NCBI GenBank assembly: GCA_011317545.1
Contig: WUJK01000008.1
Span: 2,232,001 to 2,296,000, forward strand
Length of the DNA: 64,000 nt
DNA from: Coniella vitis
Taxonomy: Eukaryota; Ascomycota; Sordariomycetes; Diaporthales; Schizoparmaceae
Direction: 5' to 3'
Below are positions 1 to 10,500 of the stretch, one piece after another. The notes beneath the pieces were generated by a model, which did not search any database, was not told the origin of the DNA, and saw nothing but the letters and a program-made list of their open reading frames with translations. Position numbers and translations under genes: made by a program. Position 1 is the stretch's first letter, and each line of letters starts with the position of its first letter.

Positions 1-533
1 GCGGGGCTGGGCCCTGGCAGGTTGTACAATGCAGCTACATAGTATGGCATGTAGCACTTGACTGACCCCCTGAACCCGGGGCTGTCTTAGGGCCCGTCGC
101 TCCGCTGTCAAAGCACTGCGGATCTACGATAGCGGGGCGCATCTTGGGTTGGGGGAGATGCAGAGTCTAGGCTCTAAGTTCCCCGACTCTTGACAGATAT
201 GGAACGAGGCCAAGCAATTCTGAAGTGTTACATGGCGGCTGTAATTACCATTGGCGAGATCGCCAGATCACCTATATGCTTGAGCGCTACCTACTTCGTC
301 TCGCAAAATCGTGTCCCGTGAGATTCGGCACTGATTCGCAGGCACTGCCGAGTTATTGCAACGATATGTCAGGTCTGGAACAAACTCAGGAACAATCTCA
401 AGAACGTGTCCGAGACTAGATCGATTCCTTGTCCGGCACAGTATCGAACGCTTCTTCCTTTGTATCATGTTCTCGTGACCATGTCATGGGCAAATGACAG
501 CAACACATCTATGTTGCTGGCATTATGTCGGCC
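1..533. other. left-edge intergenic stretch, no gene seen
   Basis: No open frame here resembles a protein I recognise. The stretch contains one copy of the dispersed 9-mer TACATAGTA at about 36-44. The right part is probably the 3' flank of the minus-strand decarboxylase gene, whose stop codon is at 534. Confidence 0.6.
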
Positions 534-1679
534 CTATTCCTTATATAATCTCAACACTCGGACAGCATTCCCGCCCATGACGCCGGCGGCTTCCTGCGAC
601 GCCTTGCCAAGTGCCTTATTCACCGCCTCAGCGTTCAACCCCACGCTCTCCCATTCTCCGTCCTCGTCAGCGCCCAGGGGTGGGAAGAAGGGATGGTCTG
701 TCCCAAACATCAGCCTGTCCGCGCCACCGCTTGCCTCAATGGCGCTCTTCAGCCCAACTTCGGAGTAAATGACGGCGTCTAGGTAAACCTGGCTGCGTAG
801 AACATCCCACACGGTCCGCCGCTTGGCGTGCACCTTGCCCTCGCGCACCAGGTGGCCGTCATGCATGATACAGCTCTCAATGCGGCCTGCGAGGAATGGA
901 AGCGTGCCACCGCTATGTGCTAGGATCATGCGTAGTGCAGGAACAGCATCGAAGACACCGGCAAGGTACATGCGCGCAACAGCGATTGTGGTCTCCATAG
1001 GGAAGCCCAGGGCGAGTGGCAGAACATGTCCATACTCTTCACTGGCTCTTGGACCCCAGACCTCATTGGGCAGGCCGTAATGCGGGTGCAGGAAGATGGT
1101 CAAGTCAGCGTCTGCCAAAGCTTGGAAAATGGGCAGCAGCTTGGGGTCGTCGAGGCCATTGCCTAGCCCTGAGGTGCCGAGAATAACGCCGCGGCAGTAC
1201 TTGAGGGTCTTGACATGTTGAATCGAAGCCTCGATGGTCTCCAGCGGAGCGGTCAAGGGGAGAGTGCCAAAAAAGAAAAGACGGCCAGGGTGGGAAGCGC
1301 ACATGGTGCTGAACTCGATATTGACAGACTCGGCAATGGATCCGGACTCGGAGGGGTCGAGGAAGTCGAGCCATGGGTTGGCCAGAGAGATTACAGAGAT
1401 GTCAATGCTGTGCGTGTCCATGAAGCGTATCTTCTGGGCGATGGACGAGTAGTGCTTGGTGAGCGGGCGGCCAGGCGGCTTGGAGGAAGCCTCAGCGCTC
1501 TCGAGCGACGGCACCTCAGCCTCAAGCAGTATGAGGCGCGGGTCGGGAGAGCTGGCAAAGGTGCGAACGAGAGGGATCGTGGAGCGCGAAGTGAGGATGT
1601 CGATATAGGAGGGCGGGTACATGTGCGTATGGATGTCCACAACCTGTGCAGGCTGTCGCGATGCGTCGGCGGCGGCCAT
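534..1679 (-). CDS. IDCase: uracil-5-carboxylate (isoorotate) decarboxylase, amidohydrolase-2 family
   Basis: Single-exon gene of 381 aa with an ATG at 1679. It belongs to the ACMSD-like metal-dependent amidohydrolase family. The metal-site motifs are visible: the HxH pair in VDIHTH (H17, H19), H198 in FLHPHYG, H255 in AHSGG and D328 in GTDHPFF. From memory the protein reads very like the fungal isoorotate decarboxylases of Cordyceps militaris and Metarhizium, which remove CO2 from 5-carboxyuracil to give uracil, the last step of thymine salvage. No signal peptide is seen, so it is probably cytosolic. It is transcribed away from the thymine-7-hydroxylase gene, whose product makes its substrate, which strongly supports the call. 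The less likely alternative is a generic ACMSD-type decarboxylase acting on another aromatic acid. Confidence 0.93.
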   Translation of the reverse strand: MAAADASRQPAQVVDIHTHMYPPSYIDILTSRSTIPLVRTFASSPDPRLILLEAEVPSLESAEASSKPPGRPLTKHYSSIAQKIRFMDTHSIDISVISLANPWLDFLDPSESGSIAESVNIEFSTMCASHPGRLFFFGTLPLTAPLETIEASIQHVKTLKYCRGVILGTSGLGNGLDDPKLLPIFQALADADLTIFLHPHYGLPNEVWGPRASEEYGHVLPLALGFPMETTIAVARMYLAGVFDAVPALRMILAHSGGTLPFLAGRIESCIMHDGHLVREGKVHAKRRTVWDVLRSQVYLDAVIYSEVGLKSAIEASGGADRLMFGTDHPFFPPLGADEDGEWESVGLNAEAVNKALGKASQEAAGVMGGNAVRVLRLYKE

Positions 1680-2511
1680 TGTTGCAGTCTTTCCTGTGTC
1701 TGTGTCTGCCCGATTGTGTGTCTCTGCCGGTTCGTGTATGTACGAGGCGCACCGTGAGTAGAGGAGAACGAAGAGGGAGAAAGAAAGGCAAGTGCGGCGA
1801 CGGCGACGGCGACGACAATGACAATGACAAGACCAAGAAGGGGGAGTGCACCGCCGGTCTCCCGGCAGCAGGACGAGCAGATCAGATACTGTAGTTTAAC
1901 CTTATGTAATGAATGAATGGACAATGAAACCTAAGACGAGAGAAAATAGTGCGCGTGCAGCAAATGGCGTGTAAGTGTGACATGGTACCTGCCCCAAATA
2001 GACGGGGCATAGCACAGCTTGAAGTACTTAGGTATATAGTGACCCCGCCATTCTATATACATACATACTATGTACATAGTGGTAGTATCCTGTGCATTTT
2101 TAGTTTCCCCCGCTCTGGCACTTTCCCGGGTGATATCAAGTCGATTTCCTGCCAGCTTGCCAGCCTGCATAGTAATCTGTAAGTTGAACTCACGCCTTCC
2201 CAAGCAAATCATGGCGGCAGCTTATCTCAACCCCGACCGAGGCTGTTGCGCGCTTCTCGAGCCATGCACATGCAGTGAACGCGGAGCATTTTGTCCCTCT
2301 TATCAGCACTTGCTGTCAATTTTTATAAGGCGCCAAATATCTTGGCTTTTGTACATGGTAGCCTGTGTTGTGGTGCTGCACGCCATATATGACCAGTCCT
2401 ACGGCTACTGTCTCTCCACTTTGTAGCCATCACCGTTGCCAGACGAGCAACCACCGCACAAGCAACATTCAGACATAGAAAGAGCTTAGCGAAGCAATAC
2501 AGTCGAACAGA
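1680..2511. promoter_or_regulatory. shared divergent promoter of the thymine-salvage pair
   Basis: This 832 bp interval separates the start codons of the decarboxylase (minus) and thymine-7-hydroxylase (plus), so it must carry both promoters. Two CTTATC sites (GATAAG on the other strand) lie at 2221-2226 and 2299-2304. They match the HGATAR core bound by AreA/NIT2-type nitrogen regulators. Pyrimidine salvage yields nitrogen, so nitrogen control is plausible, but it is inferred only from these short matches. A copy of the dispersed motif TACTATGTA sits at 2067-2075 and overlaps a near-copy on the other strand. Confidence 0.5.
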
Positions 2512-3677
2512 ATGGAAAAAGCAGCTGTGAACGATCAGGGACTGATGATCCCGGTGAGTGGGTGGAGAGAACAGACTAGCCTCTCGTCAGCCAACCCACA
2601 AACACTAATAATGTCTCTGCTCTCTCGCTCTTGCCCCGTCTAGCTCATCGACTTCTCCAAATTCCTCAACGGGACCCCGTCGCAGCGCAAAGAGGCTGCT
2701 GACGCCATTCTCCGTGGCTTCCAAACCGCCGGCTTCATCTACCTGAGTGGCCTTCCTCTCAGTCCAGCCACGCGCCAGCACGTGTTTGACACCTCGGCCA
2801 ACTTCTTCAACCAGCTCAATCTCGACGAGAAGCTCGCTCTCGGATGGACGAGCCCGGAAGCCAACAGAGGCTACTCAGCACCCGGCCGTGAGAAGGTGAC
2901 GCAGCTCACCGACATCCACGAAGTCGCCAAGCTCAAACAGGGCAACCCAGACATCAAGGAGAGCTTTGAGATTGGTCGCGACAATGAGCCCGGCTTCGCC
3001 AACCAGTGGCCTGACGAGACAGCCTTGCCAAAGGTTGCGGGCTTCCGCTCCACAATGCTAACCTTTCATGACCAGTGCAAGGCCATCCATGTCGAGGTGA
3101 TGCGCGCCATCGCCGTGGGTATGGGCCTGGATGAGACATACTTTGACCAGTTCGTCGATGATGGCGACAACACGCTGCGCTTGCTGCACTATCCCGCCGT
3201 CAAGAGCGAGGTCTTCAAGATCAACCCAGGGCAGGTCAGGGCAGGCGCACACTCCGACTATGGCAGCATCACTCTGCTATTCCAGGATGCAGCTGGCGGC
3301 CTCCAGGTCCAGAGTCCCAATGGCCAATTCGTCGATGCCACGCCCATCCCCGAGACGTGCGTGGTGAACGCAGGAGACCTACTGGCAAGATGGAGCAACG
3401 ATACCATCAAGAGCACCATTCACAGAGTCGTTGAGCCGCCCAAGAAGACTGACGAGCACCCTGCCCGGTACTCCATTGCGTAAGTGGCCCAGTGCATGGA
3501 TACCGAAGACTTGAGAATGCAAAGAAGGAGCTGACTGGCTGTAGCTACTTTTGTAATCCCAACTTCAAGAGCCACATCGAGGCAATCCCTGGCACGTACG
3601 CCTCTGAGGCCGAGAGAAAATATGATGGCGTCAACAGCGGGCGGTATCTCGTGCAACGTTTAGCAGCCACATATTAA
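2512..3677 (+). CDS. T7H: thymine-7-hydroxylase (2-oxoglutarate/Fe(II) dioxygenase)
   Basis: Three exons by my reading: 2512-2553, 2644-3479 and 3545-3677, giving 336 aa; the Neurospora enzyme is about 333 aa. Intron 1 has donor GTGAGT and branch ACTAATA; intron 2 has donor GTAAGT and branch CTGAC. The enzyme oxidises the thymine methyl group three times, to 5-hydroxymethyl-, 5-formyl- and 5-carboxyuracil. The non-haem iron ligands H217, D219 and H274 and the 2-oxoglutarate-binding R289 are visible. They sit exactly three residues later than the positions I recall for the N. crassa protein (H214, D216, H271, R286). The N-terminus (MEKAAVN) and C-terminus (LVQRLAATY) also match that protein. 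It lies head to head with the decarboxylase that uses its product. Confidence 0.96.
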
Positions 3678-4253
3678 TTGCAGTATAAGAAAAAGGAAGG
3701 AACATGTAGGTCTTGCTGGAGAGTTGCTTCGAGCCATCAGGTTCGGCTTGCATCATTCACTGGAAAGCTTGAGTGAACTGGCAGAAATTGGGTAAACTGT
3801 CATCGCGCTTCAACATAAGGAGACGTGGTGGCGCAGAATCAAAGGGAGAAAAGAGAAATATTGAAACTCATAATGAACCAGGAATGATAGCTCCCAGGAC
3901 AAGCTGAATGCAACCATATAGTTTTGAAAATATTGTTTCCAGCATATGCCTCTAGATCCTTGAGGCAGTAAATCAAAAGTTCAGCAAGGAAAGAGGAGGG
4001 GCAGCTCTTTGCAAAATCGAAAAAGGTGTCCCTTACGTAAGCTCTCCAACCTCGACTCATTACTGCCGCCACTCACGGACATTTCAAATGCCATTCTCAT
4101 TCTCATCAACAACAAAACACAGAACGTCAAGCCAACACATTACATATACAACCCATCCACGACATCGTGATCTCAATACTCATCTCAGTTTCCATCCAAG
4201 ACATTCCCAACACCACACAAGCAAAAGAAACGCATCACAGAGAAAGGAAAAAC
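3678..4253. other. intergenic stretch, 3' flank of T7H and 5' flank of J-protein gene
   Basis: No gene is seen. The right half, about 4090-4250, is rich in CA and AAC-type sequence directly before the next ATG, as is usual for a fungal 5' untranslated leader. Confidence 0.55.
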
Positions 4254-5111
4254 ATGAGCGACGCAGCAGCTTCCAACGAGCTGCTTGCAGCCGCTAAAGA
4301 CGCCGCAGCGCGCCACGTCGACTACTACGCCCTCCTGGGCATTGATCCCGAGGATGAATCAGGTGCTCCAACCATCACACGCGAAGTTGTCCAACGTGCC
4401 TGGCGCAAACGCTCTCTCAAATACCACCCTGACAAAGCCGGTGCCGCCTTTGACAAGGCGAAGTGGGAAGAATTCGGCCTTGCGCGCGATATCTTGGCGT
4501 CGGATGAGGCGCGCCGGGCTTATGATGGCGCGCGGACGGGATTGCTGCGCAAACTGCGCGAAAGGGAGTTGATGAATGCCAAGCAGAGGCGCTTTGCGGA
4601 GGAGCTGGAACGGGCCGAGGGGAAGAGCGCAAGAGAAGCGGAGGCGAGGAAGGAGGAGGAAGCGGAGAGGGAGAGGGAACGGGGACAGCAGGCGGCTGTG
4701 GGGAGGAAGTATATGGAGGAACGGAGGAGGCAGATGGCGGAGGCGGAGGAGAGGGAGCGGGACAGGGAGAAGAGGGAGGATGAGGAGAGGGACGAAAGGA
4801 TAAAGGAGCTTGAGGAACGGATCGCAGAGAAGGCTAGACGGAAGAGTGCCAGGAAGACTAGGCGTGACGGTGGTGGCCAAAAGAGGGACGCAGATGGAGA
4901 TGTCGAAATGGGTGTGGAAAAAGAGTCTGTGCCAACAACTGCGCCAGCTGGTGATCAAATGATAACGACACCAAGGGCTCCTGTAGGAATCACCATGTCA
5001 GACGACCCCGTCAAGTTTTGGGAGACGCAGTGGCCCAAGACCAAGGCGAGGCTGCTGGCTGCACAGCGGACCAAGGAGCGCAGGGCACAGGCGATGTCAT
5101 CGGCTGCCTGA
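4254..5111 (+). CDS. J-domain protein, Cwf23/DNAJC17-like (spliceosome-associated)
   Basis: Single exon of 285 aa. The open frame runs further upstream, but the ATG at 4254 (MSDAAASNE) gives the natural start just before the domain. An N-terminal J domain spans about residues 22-92. It contains YYALLGI, an intact HPD (58-60) in KYHPDK, and a helix with ARDILASDEARRAYD. A long, highly charged Arg/Glu coiled coil follows (about 100-225), then a low-complexity linker and a conserved-looking tail with DDPVKFWETQWPKTK. J domain plus coiled coil plus short tail is the architecture of Cwf23/Cwc23/DNAJC17, nuclear J proteins that act in pre-mRNA splicing. The J-domain call is secure; the splicing role is by family analogy. 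It converges on IBA57. Confidence 0.88.
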   Translation: MSDAAASNELLAAAKDAAARHVDYYALLGIDPEDESGAPTITREVVQRAWRKRSLKYHPDKAGAAFDKAKWEEFGLARDILASDEARRAYDGARTGLLRKLRERELMNAKQRRFAEELERAEGKSAREAEARKEEEAERERERGQQAAVGRKYMEERRRQMAEAEERERDREKREDEERDERIKELEERIAEKARRKSARKTRRDGGGQKRDADGDVEMGVEKESVPTTAPAGDQMITTPRAPVGITMSDDPVKFWETQWPKTKARLLAAQRTKERRAQAMSSAA

Positions 5112-5474
5112 ATATGGCTTTAGAATGGTTTGTACTCCCACGCAATTCAAGATACCCAACGATACAAGACAGGATGAGTACATGGAATAGATGATCTCTG
5201 GAGAAATGACGGAATTCATGGTCACGATGCTGTAATTCACACGCTCTCAGGTGGTATTTATTGGTACTACTACTTTTGCAGTAGAGCCTCTGGAGCCGTC
5301 GTCGGCGGTGGATTTGAATGAATGTCTGTTGTTGACATTGGTTGGATTGTATGATACATGTTTTGCTCGGCTGCTTCTCGATATACAGATGGGTATTATG
5401 CGGCAATGTGACCTCTGTAGAACAATCTGTTCATTTTATCGAACCCTTTCTCAGAGAACCTCTTATCAAACCGT
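5112..5474. other. convergent 3' intergenic region
   Basis: About 360 bp between the stop codons of the J protein and IBA57. It holds both 3' untranslated regions and nothing else I can name. Confidence 0.6.
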
Positions 5475-6929
5475 TCACGAATGGCCATGTCCACCGTGCG
5501 GTTCATCCAACCGTTGCCTCAACCACTCGGGCACAAAAGCCTTGATCTTGGTTCTCTTCACCTCAAGATCCGCACCTTCAGCAGTCTCTTCCTGCTGCTG
5601 CTGCTCTCGCCACTCCACTACAAACTCATCTGACGGATCAAACGTAGCCGCAGCCGTCTCCCCGGGCAACACCACATTCGTCATGGTCTCGAGCCGACAC
5701 AGCGCCAGCCCAATATTCCCGACGCCACGCAGCCACTTCCCTGTGCTCCGTCCTTTCCTCCCTATGCGTGCAATACTCGTCTCGCCCGGGATAGCACTCG
5801 CATCCATCATGGTCGTCGACCCTTGAGTGGGTTGATAGACCAACTCCTTTGGAGCTTCTGTTGCCTCCTCTCCCTCGCCACTGCCATATACAACCACCGG
5901 CAAGATCCGCTTACGAACCACACCACGATGCTTCGTCCGAATCGTCAGTTCCTGCCCCACATAGCACCCCTTTCGGAAATCTACACCCTGCATCACATCC
6001 AGATTACTCTCTAGCGGCAGCGCTGTCTCGCGAAGAATCTCGCTCTGGCCCTCTGCAACACCGTACAGATACCTCCGCACACGGTAGACATCCTCCTCGG
6101 CCTGCTCCTCCCCTAGCTTCACTCGGGGCAAATCAACAAGCGGCTCCCGATCCCCCGACTTGACCATCCGCCAGCCCAGCCCAGGCGCACGGGGATCCGG
6201 CATGTGCACAAAGCGGTGGAAATCCTCGACGCCCTGGCTCATTGCGTCGAGCGCCGCGCGCCCGTCGTGGATGTCGTCTTCCCATCCATGCCACACCGTC
6301 ACCTCGCCCGGGTCCAGCAACCGCACGGCAAATTTCGCGCGTAGCTTGTACCGCTTAATGTGCTTTTCCAGACGTGTTGCTTCGTCGGCGTCTACTTCAA
6401 CGAGATAGCTTGTAATTTCGACGCCTCTGTCCCCATTCCCACCATTGCCGCTCTGCTGTGGACGTGTGTCGGGGTAAATAAAGACATCATGCAGCACGCG
6501 GCCGGTAGCTGTCAAGAAGGCGGCGTAGAACCCATCTGTGCGGAACAAAGTGCCGGTGGTATCAGCAGCCTGCTGCTGTTGCGGCGCGAGGATGTTCTGC
6601 GTGATTACCCCCTGGAGGAATCTGGGCGCATCGGGACCAGAAATGGATATGAGACGGCGCGAAGAGAGCGCCACGAGGCCTGCAGAGGGGATGAGTGATG
6701 GCGGTGGCCGTGATGACGCGGGTGCGCGTGCGGGGCGGGCTGACGAGAATCCTCGGCGATGAGATGGCGGCGTGGTCGTGGTGATGGGCCCGCTTGTTGA
6801 TGTTTGGTGGATTCGGCAGCTCGCGCACACAAAGCCTGATGCTGGTCGCGCCGCGGTCGGCGGTCGAGCAAGCCGTGCTGGGAGACGGAAGACAGTATTA
6901 CTGCTACTGCTACTACTTATTGGACGCAT
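5475..6929 (-). CDS. IBA57: mitochondrial iron-sulfur cluster assembly factor IBA57 (CAF17 family)
   Basis: Single exon of 484 aa from the ATG at 6929. The first about 80 residues are rich in Arg, Ser, Ala and Pro and lack acidic residues, as expected of a mitochondrial presequence. The aminomethyltransferase/folate-binding-like fold begins near ALSSRRLISISGPDAPRFLQ. The family signature KGCYVGQE is present with its Cys near residue 322, in the context VDFRKGCYVGQELTIRTKHR. IBA57 works with ISA1/ISA2 in the mitochondrial matrix to make 4Fe-4S clusters for aconitase, lipoate synthase and similar enzymes. Fungal versions are longer than bacterial YgfZ because of the presequence and low-complexity insertions, here a Gly/Asn run near residues 160-170. 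Confidence 0.94.
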   Translation of the reverse strand: MRPISSSSSSNTVFRLPARLARPPTAARPASGFVCASCRIHQTSTSGPITTTTPPSHRRGFSSARPARAPASSRPPPSLIPSAGLVALSSRRLISISGPDAPRFLQGVITQNILAPQQQQAADTTGTLFRTDGFYAAFLTATGRVLHDVFIYPDTRPQQSGNGGNGDRGVEITSYLVEVDADEATRLEKHIKRYKLRAKFAVRLLDPGEVTVWHGWEDDIHDGRAALDAMSQGVEDFHRFVHMPDPRAPGLGWRMVKSGDREPLVDLPRVKLGEEQAEEDVYRVRRYLYGVAEGQSEILRETALPLESNLDVMQGVDFRKGCYVGQELTIRTKHRGVVRKRILPVVVYGSGEGEEATEAPKELVYQPTQGSTTMMDASAIPGETSIARIGRKGRSTGKWLRGVGNIGLALCRLETMTNVVLPGETAAATFDPSDEFVVEWREQQQQEETAEGADLEVKRTKIKAFVPEWLRQRLDEPHGGHGHS

Positions 6930-7592
6930 GTTCCCTTGTGTTTATGTTGTCAGTGGTGATAGGGGTGTGTGAAGGGTTTGAAAAAAGACTGTACAATTCG
7001 CAAAAGCAACCGTGATGAGAAGTCGTCAGTGAAGATGAAGCTCTCTCCCAAACTTCCCGGGCCGGCATATCGCAGCCGGAGACTCCGGCGGGTTCCACTT
7101 TTGTGCAGAAGTACTGTGTACATGGTACACTGCCTGTCACCGTTAGGGTAACCGGGGTGTCGAGTTTTCGGGTCCCCAGGGGGCATGCAGTACCTAGGTA
7201 CCTGGCCGAGTCATTCAACGTCACGTCTGCAATTCACAGCTGAGCGCAACAACGCCTTCACGCGGTAACAGTAAAGAATCATTCGTGCTGAGTGCATTGC
7301 GCATCACAAAACATTACTTATTGGATGTGTTATATCCTATGTAAATACACTAATCCCAGCAAAACTCTACAAGACTTCAATAGAGTGCCTGAAACGCTAC
7401 TCCATCGGGCGGCGTGCACCCACGATGGATACGCAAGTGCCCTCTTCATTACTTAGTTACCATCGCGCATCATTCTATTTATACCTGTATCCGTCTCAGG
7501 AAGGGATATGCTTCCTGCGAGACATGCTCACTTTACTTGGATATCAATCAACAAAACAATACAGAACCAATCCACCCAATACCCATTTCCGT
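6930..7592. other. intergenic stretch, no gene seen
   Basis: IBA57 promoter side plus the 3' flank of the next minus-strand gene. A short near-palindrome TACCTAGGTACC lies at about 7192-7203. This kind of motif is common between genes of Sordariomycetes. No convincing open frame. Confidence 0.55.
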
Positions 7593-10500
7593 CTAAAGCC
7601 CAACCCGGATACGTGGCATTTTGTTGTTTTGAGCAACCTTCTGCATGGGAATTTGCTGAGTGCCCATCTTTTGCGGCTCTATAATTCCCTGCGGAGCATA
7701 TTCTTGCTGTGGAATAAACTGCCGGGCAGGTAACTGCTGAGCGCTCATCTGTGGCTGCCAATAACTGTTTCGTGGAGCGACCTGTTGCTGCTGGGCGGGC
7801 TGCTGTGGCTGTAGTAGCTGCGGGCTTTGACCAAATGGTTGCGCATGAGCATGGCAGTTACCAGTCATGCTCTCCCAGGTTTGCTTTTGCTGGGGATCGA
7901 CCCGTTGAAAAGCCACCTCGTGCTGATGAAAAGCCTGTGGGTACGCATTCGTTGTTTGTGCAAGAGACGCAGGTGGCTGTCGAGGCATCTGCTGTTGCGG
8001 GGTCATCGACCACTGTTGCGGCTGGGGCTGCTGCACGGCCTGGTGCTGCTGGAACCCCATCTGTGGCTGGTGATTGGCTTGGGGTTGATAGAACATCTGT
8101 TGCGGAAACAGCATGTGCTCGCCACCACCCAGCGGCCAATGACTGTTTTGCAGCGGGACACCCGCATGCTGGGCCCAAGGGAGTGCCTGTTGCTGCGCCC
8201 CTGGCTTCTGTACCATATTATCATACATCCCAAGCATGTGCTGCTGCTTCGGAAAACCCATATGTAGAGGCTGAGGAGAGAATTGTTGTTGATCAGCCAC
8301 TGGCCACTGCTGTTTGGGGAAATCCAACCGCTGTCCAGGGAAATCCGAATGCTGTCCGGGGAGATTCATCTGCTGTTCGAGGAAATCCAACTGCGATTCG
8401 GGGAGATCCAATGGCTGGTCGGGGAAACCCAACAGCTTTTGGAGGACATCCAATTGCTGTTTGGGGTAACCTAACTGCTGTTCGAGGACATCTAACTGCG
8501 CTTCGGGGAAATCAAATTGCTGTTGGGGGAAATCCATCTGCTGTCCGGGGAGACCAAGAGCAAATGGCTTCACCTGGCTCATCTGCACCTGTGGCGGATC
8601 CTGGTGTAGCTGCGCCTGGGGCGTACGATCATCCTGGAACGGCTTCTGTGCTGCTTGTCCAGCCTGGTGGAAAGGAAACACGGGCACCTTGTGCAGATCC
8701 TCAAGCCTCAGCTGGTGTGCGGCAGACTGCTGTTCAGCCTTGTGGAAGTCCATTTTGGCAGGCTTCTTCGGGGCAGCCTGGCGGCGGCGTTTCTTGGGCG
8801 GCTCGATAACATCCTCCTCTCCAGCGGGCACGGGAGCCTGTGGAGCGGCGACTACTGCTGGTGCTGGTGCTGGTGCTGGTGCTGGTGCTGGTGCTGGTGC
8901 TGGTGCTGGTGCTGGTGCTGGTGCTGGTGCTGGTGCTGGTGCTGGTGCTGGTGCGGGAGCTGGTGCTGGTGCTGGTGCGGGAGCTGGTGCTGGTGCTGGT
9001 GCTGGTGCTGGTGCTGGTGCTGGTGCTGCTGCTGGTGCTGGTGCTGGAGGTGGAGGAGGAGCTGCTGCTGCTGCTGGTGCTGCTGCTGCTGGTGCTGCTG
9101 GCTGTGCAACCTGCGTAGCCTGACTAACGCCAGTATGCCACTTCTTCAGCGATGCTTTGCGACGAAGTTCTTCTTGTTTGGCAACCTTGTAGATGAGAAT
9201 GGACAAGACAATCAATATACTAGAGATGGGTTTCCAAGTCAGTGATCTCTTCTGGGGAAAAAGTAATGTAGGGGGGACGGAGGCAGGCAAGGGAAGCCAA
9301 GCCTCAAAAGGGCCTCAGCAAGTCTACTCGGGGGTCAAGTGCTGTGTGTGTACTTACTGGGTAGAGTCTTCGGAAAAGTTGACTTCAAGACAGCCAGCAT
9401 TTTTAATGGATGGCCGCAAAAAGGTCTCCCGTGCCCAATCGCCCTCCATCAGCAGTGTGTGCGCAGTCTTCAAGACTTTGATCTTCCATTCGTCGTCCAA
9501 GTCCTCGTCAAAGCGAATGGAGTTGCCAGGTGTTCTGAGATAGACTCTGATGTGTCCACAGACTCCCGCCCCGCGCAATGGATCAAGGCCAAGTACCGAA
9601 TAGCACGTCTTGATATTCAATTTTGGATCTATCGCGGAGGAAGACATCAGTACCAATAATTGCGAGAGGGAGAGAGAGAGAGAGAGAGAGAAAAGCAAAA
9701 GAAATGGGGAGGGGAGGTGGGCGAGGCCCATGTTGGTTGCAAGAGGAGTTTACTTACGAAGAGACAAATGCTTCTTCATCAAGTCAAATCTGGGTTTCTC
9801 CGGCCAAGCATGGTGGTAGACTCGAGGCAGGCCATCTAGATCTAGGCGGAACTCAGTTGTCTGTAAAGTTGGAGTCTTGTTCGCCTGATTTGGGACATTG
9901 CTATTCGTTGGGATCGCCAGATCAACAACTTGTGGAGGTTGGTCTGCAGGTTGGTCAGTCAAGCCAGGCATGTCGGAAGACAGGTCGCCTTGCTCCTGGA
10001 GAGAAGCAGGATCTGGCAACATTGGTCCTGGCGCGTCGCTAACGCGGCCATTGGTGGTGTGAGTGCTCGTATCACCACCTTCTTCGGCTGCCGTAGCCGG
10101 CTTGAGTATGCCTGCTTCACCCTGGCCTGGCAGTCCTGAGGCTGCGGCTGAACCATTGCCTGCACCGTCGAGTGTTGCTGGCACAGAAGCCGCCAAGATC
10201 CCAGGTGTGGTGTTGCCCGAGGGGCTTTGACTGCCTCCGTCTTCCGCAGTAATCTCAGGTGTGGTGTTGCCCGAGGGGCTTTGACTGCCTCCGTCTTCCG
10301 CAGTATTCTCAGATGTGGTGTAGCCCGAGGGGCTTTGACTGCCTCCGTCTTCTGCTGTGTTCTGTGCTTGCAGAGGGGCAGGTGACGATAGGGCTGGTCC
10401 CATGTGTGGCGAAGGAGAGGCGGTAGCATCGTTCACCGTATCGTTCTCCTCCTGTTGCACGCCGGCTGTGTCTGCGGCCATCATTTCATCAGAGTCGTCA

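Noticed and set aside
7751..8809. 352-codon plus-strand frame opposite the Gln-rich exon
   Set aside because: It is a shadow of the minus-strand repeat-rich exon. The minus strand gives coherent Gln-rich protein and in-frame splicing.
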